Origin: Caenorhabditis elegans
Lineage: Eukaryota; Nematoda; Chromadorea; Rhabditida; Rhabditidae
DNA: 64,000 nucleotides
Assembly: GCF_000002985.6 (NCBI RefSeq)
Contig: NC_003281.10
Location: 930,001-994,000, forward strand
Direction of reading: 5' to 3'
The translations under genes were made by a program, and so were the position numbers. Numbering within the stretch: the stretch's first letter is position 1; the number at the start of each line of letters is the position of its first letter. Below are positions 33,890 to 45,688 of the stretch, piece by piece. The notes beneath the pieces were generated by a model, which was not told the origin of the DNA, ran no database searches, and worked only from the letters and a program-made list of their open reading frames with translations.

Positions 33890-34270
33890 TAGATTGATAG
33901 TCCTTGGTTGCCAAATTGATACGTGGATTCCACAACTCGATTAACTTCATTAAAAATTGGATTGAGATCAACTCTTCTAGCAGATCTAAGTACCGAACCA
34001 AGTACTTCTCCTGGAATTTCAAGTGGGCTCAGCAGAGAGAATCCGAAACTTGGAGCCCAGGCGACAAGGTACGGTAAGGTAAGGGAAGGTAGACCATAAA
34101 ATTCATGTTGAATGAATTTTGAGCATTTTCCTATTACAGGGCTCTTTTTATACGAACCTCTTATGCTTTATACAAGTCTTGGAAGTGGAACAGATAAAAA
34201 AGTGTACAAAGATTTTTTTGATAAAATCAAAACCAAATCAGAAAATGATTTTAGACGTTTGAAATTAAAT
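33890..34270. other. unresolved coding-like sequence
   Basis: Two stretches look coding but fit no gene model. On the minus strand 34065-33890 reads in good codon usage as APSFGFSLLSPLEIPGEVLG, continues for about 35 residues and ends at a TAA followed by AATAAA. On the plus strand, after a CTATTACAG acceptor at 34139, a 48-residue frame ends at the TAA at 34282. They may be remnants of different duplicated genes. Confidence 0.35.
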
Positions 34271-34279
34271 GTGTGTGAC

Positions 34280-35979
34280 TTATAAGGAACAATTCCAGAC
34301 AACGAAATGAAGAGAGGCAGGTTCAATTAGCATTGATGCCAATATTCCATCACTCTTTCGTTCGATATCAACCCATTTACTACAATCGATGAGGTACGGC
34401 TTGCGCTTTGATGTCGAGCTGAAAAATAGAGTCTAGGCATATTTATGTTATCTTGATACCTAGGCTTAGGCTTAGGTAGAGGCTTAGGCTAATCAATCTG
34501 AAAATTGAAAAATTGGCAAATTTCGCTTTAAAAAGCATTAAATTTACTAATAGTTTCATAGGAAAATAAAAATGAAAATTTACACTACAATTCCTTGAAA
34601 AAATCTACTTTTTCAAGAAGATATAATAAATAAGCCTAAATTACCTATGTGATTTCTAAGTATGTTCGGCGGCATAATCCCCGATTTTTTCAGGCCTGTC
34701 TGGTCCCCAACTCACTTGTACATTTTCGGTCTTCTATTCAAACTCCATGGCTTAGATTCAAATTCACGAAGTATAACATCACTGTCAAACGTATTGTGGG
34801 TGAAATCTAGTTTTATCTCAAGTAACTCGATATTTTCATGTCGTCGACTATCAATCCATTGATTCAAATAGCGTATCACTTCTGAATTCGAGAAAAATGA
34901 GTAGTTCAGAGATAGGTGATTCCCCTTGAATTAAGATGCAATTGTTGGTGCAAGTGACTTGGATACTCCAATCCAAAGATCTTCACAGTCTTCCAATAAA
35001 CCAATGTGGTCTATCAAATGATTGGTATCCCGGGCATCGATATCCACAATTGGCCTTGCACGGAACAACTCCAAAAATTCACGAATGGTATCAATAGTTA
35101 CCTCCCTAGTCCCGTACCGAAACACCCCGATATGCTCAACTTCCTTTAAAACCGGAATGCAGCTGAAATCTGGCTGCCTGTGATTGTCGAACATCACATT
35201 TTGGAAATTGACGATACGTGGTAAACCGTGGATATGTAGTAACAAGTTGGAAATGGCTTCGTGAAATGATTTCAGACTTGATCCGTGGTAACATAATGCG
35301 TGTATATTGGAGAAATAGGTTTCTTTTATGCTGGAAAGAAAATTGAATGGGGAATTTTTTAAGTACTACTATGCTTTAATTAGGGCACCCAGCTGAGTGA
35401 GGCGTTGTGTGTGTGCAATAAAGCAGCCGACACGTTCGGGGTTCCGCAGCTAGGCGTGAAATGAGTAGCTGTGTGTGTGTGCGCAACGTAGTGCGAAGAG
35501 GTGGTTGTTTGGAAGCGACCGACACTTTTGGGGTTTCCCGCCGCACTATAAATTCGGCAACATGCGGCTTGAGAGACGCCGTGGAACCGGCGGAGGCGCC
35601 GACCTCATGAGAGCCCTAACTTTAATATCATGGTGCATCGCAACACCATGGATCCTAAAACTAACCTGCATCTTATCAATGACCGTCCGACCATCATCCC
35701 AAACCAATTGGCATTTTCCATCACTTCTTCTCTAGTTTGATAAATTAATTCAAACTTCGTGCTCTTGGCTTCTCTCTTCATAGAAATTATATGTTTATGA
35801 TCATGATGTCTTGTGACGCATGTGTGCTAAATTGTGTCGAATTCATTTCTCATCGAGTTTTTCATTGCAGTATGCACCTTTAAGGAACACGACGAGAGAG
35901 GGATGAGGTTGATGTATTCCATTTCAGTGAATATTCCATTTCGAACGACTGTCGGGAAGTTGAATAGTTTGAAAGGCAT
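34280..35979 (-). pseudogene. F-box/FBA_2-like (fbxb-type) gene with two in-frame stops
   Basis: Exons 35979-35666, 35330-34716 and 34418-34280 join in consistent phase to 356 codons. The first carries an F-box (MPFKLFNFPTVVRNGIF). The second and third resemble the FBA_2 domain of C. elegans fbxb proteins, with VIRYLNQWIDSRRHENIELL and, near the end, WVDIERKSDGILASM then FVVW. TAG at 35827-35829 and TAA at 34931-34933 interrupt an otherwise open frame with no shift, so inactivation looks recent or the stops are bypassed. Intron 1 contains a GC-rich repeat (about 35390-35610). Domain assignment is from memory of the family and is moderately sure. Confidence 0.6.
35390..35610. repeat. GC-rich dispersed repeat
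   Basis: Two similar blocks containing GCCGACACGTTCGGGGTTCC and a variant, separated by TGTGTGTGTG. Related blocks lie at about 24217-24262, 40935-41260 and 49095-49310. Composition is far from the AT-rich background. Confidence 0.7.
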
Positions 35980-36039
35980 TCTGGAAGCTTGATTGTTGGC
36001 TATTATGAACGTAGGCAATAATCAGGTAAAAAGCAAAGT

Positions 36040-36520
36040 GTGCAGTAATCCCAGAGCACCCCTAAAGTATCATTACAGTACTACAGTAACCCTACAGTAA
36101 CCCTACAGTAATCATAAAGTAATCATGAAGTTGTCCTAGAATATCAATACAATAATGCTACAGTACCCCTACATGAATCCTACGGCAAACGATTTCTTCC
36201 GGCAAATCGGCAAACCGGCAATTTGCCGAATTTGTCGACAAAAAAATTTGAAAAAACACAGTAATTTTACAGTGATCCTATGTTTTATGTAAAAAAACGA
36301 AAAAAAACGAGCAGAAATATTCGTAACCTGACCACACAGAAATTTATCGAGAATGCCCGCATGCTACGTCATGGTACACACAGGGCCTGCCTGTTGTATT
36401 TATAATATTTTGATCGATAACTGTTCGTGCACCTGCTGTGCCTGACCTGCCATCTTACACACCAGTCGGCCTGTATTCCAATGTTTCTGTTGAACAGCTG
36501 TGTGTCATGCAGGGCCTATT
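36040..36520. repeat. dispersed repeat, inverted partner at 51370-51880
   Basis: It begins with several CTACAGTAA..CCTACAGTAA units, then GCAAATCGGCAAACCGGCAA, then a segment with GAGAATGCCCGCATGCTACG and GTTCGTGCACCTGCTGTGCC. The same order appears reverse-complemented at 51370-51880. Confidence 0.85.
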
Positions 36521-36653
36521 GTATTTTTAAAATTGATTTTTGCAAGTGTGCCTAGTTTTTATTTTCAAACTCGAGTAATATGATAGTTCTTTGCGCATTT
36601 CAGTTAATTTTTTAAATAGTGTAAACTAAAAAAAACATTTTCATGGAAACTCT

Positions 36654-39600
36654 TCATTCATTCAGTACAAAAAAATTAATCGACGAGGCCAAGTTTAGGA
36701 TAGACAAGAATGGATCTATTTGGTTTTCCATTTTCGTCAAATTCATGAAGAGACTTCTCAGGTTTTTTCTCTTTGATGCGGCGCCCGTCTCTGCTAGCCA
36801 TATGGTCAACGCGAGCAGTATTTGTAGCCGAATACCAATCATTGAAGATGCCGCAATAATAGTCGTACTCCTTTCTGCACGTGGCTTTTTCTTAGAGGCT
36901 TCTTCAAAAAAACCAACCTCCATTAGACGCATGAATACGCCGTACAACGCGAACGAGTATAGTTGATAATTCGGGAAACACTCGGCACGCATTCGCAAAA
37001 GAACGTAAAGAATGTCACGGTCCGATTGGTCGCTGGTCAGTCCGGGAATCATTTGGCACGCGAGTTCGATATCTGTAGTATTGTATGATTAAATTTTAAG
37101 TCTGAAAAATCACGTACATGCAAAACAAGCCGACTTTGAGATTCCATTTTTGCAGTGAACAATGACTGGCGTCGTGTTTGTATTCACTTTGTCCAACAAA
37201 TCCAGCATAATTTTGGGGCTTTCCGGAACCAAACGATCCTTCCATCCTCTGTACCAAAGATGCTCGATTGTGAATTCCGGTTGATCACTGAAAAGGCTAG
37301 CGTTAGATAGGCTTCTTCCGGTACTTACTCAAACTTGACCAACAACTGGCGAACTTCGCCTTCGTCATCAAACTCCATCGACTTTTGAACACATCGCACT
37401 GATCCACCATCAAACTTGATCTCGCCACCCTCCGCCAATGGCACATACTCCGCACAAGCTTCACTAGTATCCCAATCTAGATTATGCGTGGGCTCCATAT
37501 TCTCACAAAGTTGCACGATAGACTTCGAGCGCTCCTGCATCGCCATCCACCAAAACTTTTCAATTGTCGAGTTGCGCGTTTTGGTTTTGTGTTGTGGGCT
37601 TTGGGTAAGAATCATGCGAAGGTTATTGGGAAATATGACTTTGCTTGCGTGAATGTAACCGTCCACAAATCGCTTCCCATATCCAACAAGAGCATTTTGG
37701 GAATTGGCAAACATTGACACAGTATATCTGAAAATTTTAAATTGGTGGTTGGCGGCCAAGGTTACGGCGAAAATTCCAGAAAAGTGACAAATCCACAAAC
37801 CTCTGATCCTTCTCGTGACCTATCACCCAATCAGTTAAAATTGTAACAGTCTCTTGACAACACCAGAGCACTTGTCCTTTAATATACTCGGAGAAGCGTT
37901 CCCAACTATTTTTCGGGGGGTCCACTGGTTTTGGATACTCCGCAATGTCTTTCACCACCTTTTCCATAAAGCCATTCGAGGATTTTTTGGCGTACTTTGT
38001 GGGATTTACAACTGAAACATGGAGATAATGAAGATAATAGTTTTAACTTATTAAAATAACTAACCCATCTCAATCGGATTCATTGGTTTATACGCGTTCG
38101 CATTGTCGTCTACATGATCCTGATAGTCGATTGGATTTTTTTCAGCCAACGCGCCGTGTTTTATTTGTTCCATAAGCACTTTCTCCTGCTGTTTATGTTT
38201 TTTTTAATTCATCTGGTCAACTTCTTCGGTGTGTTTTTTATCCAACAATTTTCTCATATCTTCATTTCTCCTCTGGTGCTCGTCCACTTTTTTTCGATTT
38301 CTCACCTCTACATACTTAAGAACTCCCAGAACAATTAAAATTCCACCGAGAACTGGCACGAGTATTGCCAAACTAATGTAAAGCCACGAAGTCCAGCTGA
38401 AAATTGAAAAGTTTCATTTTATTGTAAAACTTCCTAATCTTACCTATCCCAGAATCCTGAAGACTCTGGGGTTCCCCCAGATGAACTGGCTATTGATGTT
38501 TTGTTAAGGTTTGCAAATGAAGTGTCTAGGGCTTGAAGTTACTTTTTCGAACTAGCAAATGCAGATGCATGACTTGCAAAGTCTAATCCAACTGTATCAA
38601 GTGTATCCAGCATTTTCAAAAGACCATTCAGCGATTGAATCTTGCTCTCCTCGATCAACTTGATCACTGAAAATTTTAAATTTAATTTGTAAAGTAACAA
38701 TAAACTGATAACCTGATTGCTTGATAGCCATGAAGTCTCCTTTGACACCTTGAACTTTCGAAGCTGCTTCAAACACTCCAGAGTGATCCGCTAACTTCGG
38801 TGAATTCGAAACTTTCACAGTTCCCATGAACTTATTCAAACTTGTTGCCATTGTCTCCAGCTCAGCACTCAACGTCGCCAATCTCTTCAAATTCTGTTGA
38901 TCCTTTGCATCTAGGGTTACCTTCGACATCTCTTTCTGAACAGTTGAACACAATGATTTCAGATCGTTCACATCTAACTTCATGTTCAAAGCTTCGTTCA
39001 TACTGAATATTCCACGTGTTGCTGATCCAAGAACCGACAGTTGACTCGATGCATTCTTCAATTGATCCATCACACTCACAGCGGCACGTTTTGTCTTGAT
39101 CTTCTTCCCTTCGATAAAGTTCTTCAAATCTTTCAGCTCTTTCTTCATCTTCGGTAGATTTCCAACAGTTGAACTGATTGACAGTGGAACTTTTGTGGAT
39201 TTTCGCAAGAGTTGAATGGCTTCAATCACTGGTTTCACGTGTTTGATCTCTTGCATATCGTTCAGCGGATTGATGGCATTGAAGAACTTTGTTACATCTT
39301 CCATAACAGCAGAGGTTTTCAGTGTATCGGAAACACTTTTGGCAATTGTTGGGGTCTTGGTGTCTGAGAGTACTTCGAAAGAACTGTTCACTGATTGAAC
39401 TATCTCACGAATTGGCTCAAAGTCAGTAGAATTCCGAAAATTTTGTTAGTGTTAGAAATTTTATGTTCCATCTTTTTTTGAGCTATTTTCAATATTCTAA
39501 CCATCTTCTCTTTGTTTTCTTGGTTGTTTAGAGTTTTTATAACTTCGACTACTTTGCCGAGTGAACTTATTTTCACCGAGAGAGATTTCATGTTGGAAGT

Positions 39601-41708
39601 GAGAGCTCCAAAAAGTTGTAGACTCGAAGCGTTAACAGCAGAAACATTGATCTTGATTTTATCCGCTTTCTCTGCTAGTGGACTAGTCGACAACTTTGTA
39701 AGTTGTCTTCCAAGTTCACTAATTTTCGATATTTCCTTGAACATATCACCTGGGTCTAATCCAAACGAAGTAACAACCAATCGAGAAAACTTGTCAAGAT
39801 CCCCGAGAAGAGTCAGTGAATCGAAAATATTTGGTGCTTGTCCCATGAAAGCCTGCTTAACCCATTGTTTACCCAAATCATCACTAATCAAATTGATATC
39901 ATGGATACCGTTGATGAGCCCAGGAATGTGCTTGAACACCAAGTTACCATGCTTCTGATGACGGAGGACGACGGCTTTTCCCAAGTAATCGATTTTCGGA
40001 AGAATACCTTCTAACGTTTTTGAAACCAATCCCAAGCTTTTGATGTTATCAACAAACGTTGCAATAAGCTTGCTGATGTCTTTTGTCAAAACTACAACGT
40101 TATCCTTGTACTTTGCAACAGCGTCATTCAGAGGCAGAAGAAATGGAAAACTGCTATCAAAACTTTTGAGAATTTCACTTTTTGAGATTTCTTCAAGTTC
40201 AGTAACGTTAATTTGCTTCAAATCGACTATAGTGCCGTTCAATCTTTGCACATAAACAACAAAATTTTCTATAATAAGGAAAGCGGGTTCAGCTTCGGCA
40301 TCTGTGACATTTTTAGCTGAAACAACAGTCATTGCTTTCAGAAAATTTATAAGTCTTTCAATCAGCTTGTTCACTTTCAGACCCTCATACTTCGTAGCCA
40401 AATGGTCAACAGCTTTCAAGTACGTATGATTCGTAGGAAAACTGAACTTTCCATCCAACCCTCTCACGTCATTGGCAATTGAAGCAGACAGAAAAATCTG
40501 TGTCTCAACAGCTTTAATGTCATTTGTAGCCGACAGTTTTGTAGAGAGTTGGTTAATCTGATCAACTACAGTAGTCAACTTAGCTCCATTGATTCCAACA
40601 ATTTGAGAAGTGGTTAGAGATCCAATATTGAGCAGCTCGGAGATAAGCTCTTCAGATGGAATGGTATTGTTGACAAGTGATTGTTGAAGGTAAATTCCAT
40701 TGATAATGCGGGATATCATGTGCATTTGATTGACTGATTTGGATAGTTCTTCTGAAAATTTAATCAATGAAGGTTAAAGTAGTCTAGGAATTGACTAACC
40801 TTTTGTAGCACGACGAGTCAAATTGTGATGGAATTCTTTGATAGATGAGCCCGTAGAGTTCAGAGGAGCATCTGTAATAGCATGTATTAGTTAATGTAGA
40901 CAAGCCTTTTAATAGACTTTTTCATGAGTCTATTAAAAGGCTTCCATGTGAGAGCGGTGTGGCGTCGGCGAGAGCGGCGCGGCGTAGTCATTTGGAGCGG
41001 CCAACATGCTCGGGGTTCCGCAGCTTGTCGTGGAACAAGTGGCTTGGTGTGTGCGCATAAGGGCTTCCATTACGGCGCCGGTTCGTCGCCGTCGCCGGCC
41101 GGTGAGGCGCCTCAAACAGTCTCACTCCGCCACTAACGCCGCAACGTATCCGCATGTACAGTGCGGCGCGGAACCCAGAATGTGTCGGCCGCTTCCAAAT
41201 AACCAGCTTTCGCACCACGTTGCGCAAAATAGCGTTGCGCAAACTACGGTGTGCAGCCGTCTACTTTGAACTTTTTTTGAACCTTCATTTCTGAGTTTAT
41301 TTTGAAGAAAAAAGACACAAAATGAAAAAAGCCACGTTTCATGTGTCAGTTCTCTCGGACTCTCGGAGTTACTTTTAGCTCTGAAATATATATTCTACCA
41401 ACCTTTCGCTGCACGAATCAAATGGCGTTCGTATGGTTTGAGGGAGCTATCGACAGAGTTTAATGGATTATCTGAAACAGAGGGACATTATTCATGCAAA
41501 ATACTATCTACAATTATTACCTCGAAATTGCAGACTATCCGCAGAGGATATGAAGACTAACAAGATGAGTGATATAATTGGAAATATCCCTGAAAATTTT
41601 AAATTCATACTCTGAAAACGCTCTGGAAATACTTGAGATTCAAAAACTCACCCATCGCTATCGTTTTCCGATTTTTACTCGAGAAGTCCGCCGAATTGAA
41701 ACTTTGAA
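36654..41708 (-). pseudogene. WSN-domain receptor tyrosine-phosphatase-like gene, disrupted
   Basis: Exons read as 41708-41652, 41471-41403, 40871-40800, 40751-38713, 38666-38444, 38396-38065, 38011-37801, 37737-37329, 37287-37118 and 37072-36654. The product would have a WSN-like start (SVNQMHMISRIINGIYLQQ), a long helical ectodomain, a membrane segment (LYISLAILVPVLGGILIVLG) and a phosphatase domain (YIHASKV, IEKFWWMAMQE). The signature is HCKNGISKS, with Lys replacing the catalytic Arg, and the acid loop is WKDRLVP instead of WPDHGVP. Lesions are a probable frameshift near 39420, TAA at 38539-38541 (Ser in the paralogue) and TAA at 38204-38206. An alternative intron (GTGAGA to AAACAG, about 38300-38190) could hide the last stop. 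Signal peptide exon not found. Confidence 0.7.
40935..41260. repeat. GC-rich dispersed repeat inside an intron
   Basis: A strongly GC-rich block containing GCGGCC, CGGGGTTCCGCAGCTTGTCG and GCCGTCGCCGGCCGG sits between two short exons of the WSN-phosphatase-like gene at 36654-41708. It resembles the blocks at 35390-35610 and 49095-49310. Confidence 0.75.
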
Positions 41709-42800
41709 CTGAAGAATAATCGGGAATGAATTGATTTGTTATGCAACGTTGATTAACCTTACACGTTTGTTTTTATTTAATTCTAGAAGAAAGTGCCACG
41801 AGAATGCCACGTTTTCGTAGGAATTACGTAGGAAAACGTGAATAATTTATTTTATTGTTGTCTTTTTTTTCTGCATTTTTTTTTCAGAAAACTCTCGGCA
41901 TTTACCCAGTTTTCTGCCCAAATTTCACTAAAAAAATGCGTCAAAAAAGAAAAAAAATCGTCTCATTTTAGCTATCAAAAATTGTCTGCGAAAATAATTT
42001 AACCAGTTTTCATTTGAAAATTCATCTTTATTGCCCGCAAAGGGTGAAACTCAAAGTTTGCTCCAATTTGTGCTAAACTAGGATATAAAGTTGGCAAAAC
42101 TTGAGTGAAAAGCTGGAGGTAAACGCCTAGAATTAAAAAAAAACTATCCTAAAAGTTTAAAAGCGCCAGTTTTCAAGAAAACTACAAATTAAAACTGCAA
42201 ACTGCAATTTTCAATTCATATTTTTCGCTCTGAAAATAGTGGAGATTCAAAAACTCACTTATCGTTAAACTGAAGTGAAAACGGAAATAAATTGATTTGT
42301 CATGCAACGTTGATTAGCGTTACACGTTTATTTTGATTTTATTCTAGAAAAGTGCCACGAGAATGCCACGTTTTCCTAGGAATTGAGAAAATCTAACGTG
42401 AATAATTTATCTAATTTTTTTTCTTTTTTTGAAAACACTCGGCATTTACCTACAGCTTTTTGCCCAAGTTTCACTAACTTTTAGTCTAAATTTTACCCAA
42501 AAATTAACGACCTTCACTCAACCCAAGTTTAACCAGTTATATGCCAAGAAGATCTGATTTCAGCTATCAAAAATTGTCTGGTAGTTTTTAAATTCAAATT
42601 TTGTCAAAAAAAAAATACAGTCTCCATGCATTTTCCTCAAATGGCCAAAAAATTTAACCAGTTTCAAGTTGAAAACTAATCTTTATTGTCCGCAGAGGGT
42701 GAAACTCAAAATTTGCTCCGATTTGGGCGCTAAACTAGGATAAAATGTTGGCAAATCTTGACCGAGAGCATTTAGGTAAATGCAGAGAAGCCCTAAAAAA
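41600..42800. repeat. tandem duplication, unit about 560 bp
   Basis: 41600-42150 and 42200-42800 share the same order of landmarks: TTGAGATTCAAAAACTCA-like, ATGCAACGTTGATTA, AGTGCCACGAGAATGCCACG, then GGGTGAAACTCAAA and CTAAACTAGGATA. Copy 1 contains the 57-bp candidate 5' exon of the gene at 36654-41708; in copy 2 that exon is degenerate. Confidence 0.8.
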
Positions 42801-44749
42801 TCTAAAAAAAATCTAAAAATTTTACAAATTTACACTAAAGTCTTTACAATGACTTTGTTTCACAAACAGACTAAAGTCAGACAGAAAAAAAAATCAAATT
42901 TTACCTTCCCAGGCTTCCGAAACACCTCAAACCATCTACGGAGCCGTGCGCACTAGACCCCCTCAGCACTGTTTTTGGCATATTAGAGTAAGTTTTCTAA
43001 TTTTTTTCAGTTAAAAATTTGAATTCTACTTTCATTTTTGACCCTAAGACGCCGCGTTTTTCACAAAAATTTGCGAATCTGTGCATTTTGTCGTAAGACA
43101 TGGCGCATCAAAGGGTGTTTGCGTATTTTTGAAGCTACAGTACCCGAAATTCGTTTAAAATAAAGGCAGCACTCTAAAATTAGTGTCGTGGGGGTTTTTT
43201 TTTGCGCAGAACTCAAATTCTCGAACAAGTACAAAAAACCTGTTTCAACTAGCTGTAAACAGATAAAAACCACAATCAGAGCCAATCACTTTATTTTTTG
43301 CTCATGCATTCTAGTTAACTTTGGCCAAGGGAGATTTCTCTTTCATCACAGTTGCATCCTTGCCTTGTTCCTTCGACTTGTCAACACCTTCTTCGGTACT
43401 TTTCTTCTGATTCATTTGTTTTTTGCCCATATTATCGAGTTTCTTGAAATAATTGTCCCGCTGCTGGACTTGGTAGCCCGCAATTAATTTGTAATACTGA
43501 ACAGCATCTTTGAGCATCTGTTTGAGGTCTTCTGGATATTCTTCTTCGAAGTTGTTCATCATCTACAAAAATTAGGACCTCTCGATTTGAAATTTAATGA
43601 ACCAAATTAATTTAGAAAAAAAAAAACAACGTTTTTTAATTAAGTTGCATGCGATTTCTAGCCGTGTACTCCGCTGAGGATTTTTTCTAGAAAAATAACA
43701 GTTGCCCAAGAGAAGTATACGGCCAGTAAGAATTAATCTCGAATACCCACTCGTTTAAAAAGCAGAAAGATTCCAGCATCAACAAACGCAAGTTCCAAAC
43801 CCGAGGTAATTGCCATTGCACGTTGTTTCCGAAGATCATCAATCAGATCAGCCACGTTCATATCTCCACGCGTCTCGATGATTTTTTGGAAGCCAATGAT
43901 CATTCCTGCAGTAAGGAACTATTTTAGTGAACATTTAAAAGTAAATTTGAAAGTCAAAATAAGTTTTGTTTCTTAATTTTGAATTTTGAGGTTCATCATC
44001 TTTTCGAGATTCAATAGTAACAAAAATTTCTTAAACTTGAACGCTTACCTGCCAAAACAGCTGAACGAGAGACACCATCAACGCAGTGGACGATCGCTGT
44101 CGTTTCGTATTTCATAAGGAACATAGCCGCCAAACCAGCACCCCTGTGATCTTCGAGAGCGTTCAAACCATTCCAATCCAGGACCTGGTGGTGTGTAATT
44201 TTGAATTCCTCACCATCACTGAAACTAGTGTTTTTGTACTAGTTTTTTTTCTCGTAAAAAGTACGAAAAAAAAATCTTTCAAACTTACTCGAAATTTAAA
44301 GTCAGTTTACGCGTAATGATTCCAATATACTCCCGTTCGTAATTCGTGCATTTGACAGAGCCACCTTCGAACTCGCATATTTCGTTCTTCTTAAGAGGGA
44401 AATATTCCGAGCTAGCAACAAACGCCTGACCATCTGCAGGATTTTGTTCAACAAAATTACACATCATTACAATAGCCGTCGCCTTCTCCTGTCTCGCCAT
44501 CCACCAAAATTTCTCAATCGTCGAGTTACAGGGCTTCTTTCATGCGTGTTTGTGGGTCTTTGGTTTTACCGGATTCACTGTAAGACTTTGTGGTGACTGC
44601 GTCAAAATCAACTTTAGTCCATTTTGACATGTGACGTAGCTCGCGTGAATGTAATCGTCGGCAAATCGTTTTCCGTAACCTTTTAGAACGACACGTGTTG
44701 CTTCCAAAAGTGGTACTTCGACTCTGAAAAACCCCGATATTACCAATCA

Positions 44750-44940
44750 TAAGCCTAAGCCTAAGCCTACGCCTAAATCTAAGCCAAAGCCTGAGCCAAA
44801 GCCTGAGCCAAAGCCTAAACCAAAGCCTAAGTCAAAGCCCAAGCCTAAGCCTAAGCTTAAGCCTAAGCCTAAGCCAAAGCCCAAGCCTAAGCCAAAACTT
44901 AAGCCTAACCCTCTTAAAAATCTACAAGAAGGTTTTTCCC
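44750..44940. repeat. interstitial TTAGGC-type repeats in intron
   Basis: About 30 degenerate AAGCCTAAGCCT and AAGCCAAAGCCT units in intron 5 of the gene at 43311-49588. A second block lies at 45048-45085 and a third at 45690-45808. Glycine/leucine-rich frames on the minus strand are by-products of these repeats. Confidence 0.9.
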
Positions 44941-45085
44941 TGCGCTTGGAGCGCAAAAGAAAAGAAAAAGGTTATTTAGACTAAGGCACAACCCCAATTT
45001 GGATAAATCATTTGAAATCCCCAATCCAACAAGCCCAAGGACAAGGACAAGCCCAAGCCTAAGCCTAAGCTTAAGCCTAAACCTA

Positions 45086-45688
45086 ACTAGGGAATGGTGT
45101 TACCCCTGCAATCGCTAGGAGGACAAAACAAAGTGAAAATGGAAGATCAGATCTATGGCTACAAGAATCAGTTTTTGAAATCTGCTAAACTCGGTCCCAA
45201 AGCTGAAATTTTCGGTCTTAAAAAGTAGTCCTCTTTTTGCTCAAAATGCCGTTTTTCGTGTGTAGAAGTGGCTACATAAAAGTTTGGCACTGCAGCCGCC
45301 GTTCGAATGGCCGATTGGTGAACTCTCGTGCTCATTAATCTAAAGGTCACGGGTTCGTTCCCCACTAGGTATTAATTTTTTTTTGAATTTTTCCTCTAGC
45401 ATGAAATATGCACAAAAACACGGTTTCTTCCGTTTTTTGGTAACTTCGGAATAAATTTTTTGGTTCCTGGGAATCATAAAAGTAATTTGGAAACTTTTTG
45501 GAAGTTTTCTTTTTTTGATAAATTTTCACTTTTCTCCCACCTGATGTATGCACATTTTTAAAAAATTTCAGCTTTGGGACCGAGTTTAGCAGATTCCAAA
45601 AACTGATTCTTGTAGCCATAGATCTGATCTTCCATTTTCACTTTGTTTTGTCCTCCTAGCGATTGCAGGGGTAACACCATTCCCTAGT
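45086..45688. mobile_element. foldback element with about 126-bp inverted arms
   Basis: The left arm (45086-45211) and right arm (45563-45688) are near-perfect inverted copies, starting ACTAGGGAATGGTGTTACCC. I noticed one mismatch. The 350-bp loop contains a tRNA-like stretch. TTAGGC-type repeats abut both arms, so the element inserted into, or arose within, an interstitial telomere-like tract. Confidence 0.85.
45303..45368 (+). other. tRNA-like sequence inside the foldback loop
   Basis: A-box-like TGGCCGATTGGTGAAC, a CTCATTAATCTAAAGG segment resembling the anticodon arm of tRNA-Met (CAT), and B-box-like GGGTTCGTTCCC occur in the right order and spacing. The acceptor and T stems do not pair well, so this is not a functional tRNA gene. 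Confidence 0.5.

Noticed and set aside
39512-39958. 148-codon plus-strand frame
   Set aside because: It is the antisense shadow of the long helical exon of the minus-strand WSN gene, with no motif or splice context.
40924-41269. Several arginine- and proline-rich frames in both directions
   Set aside because: They coincide with a GC-rich repeat inside an intron and lack any conserved motif.
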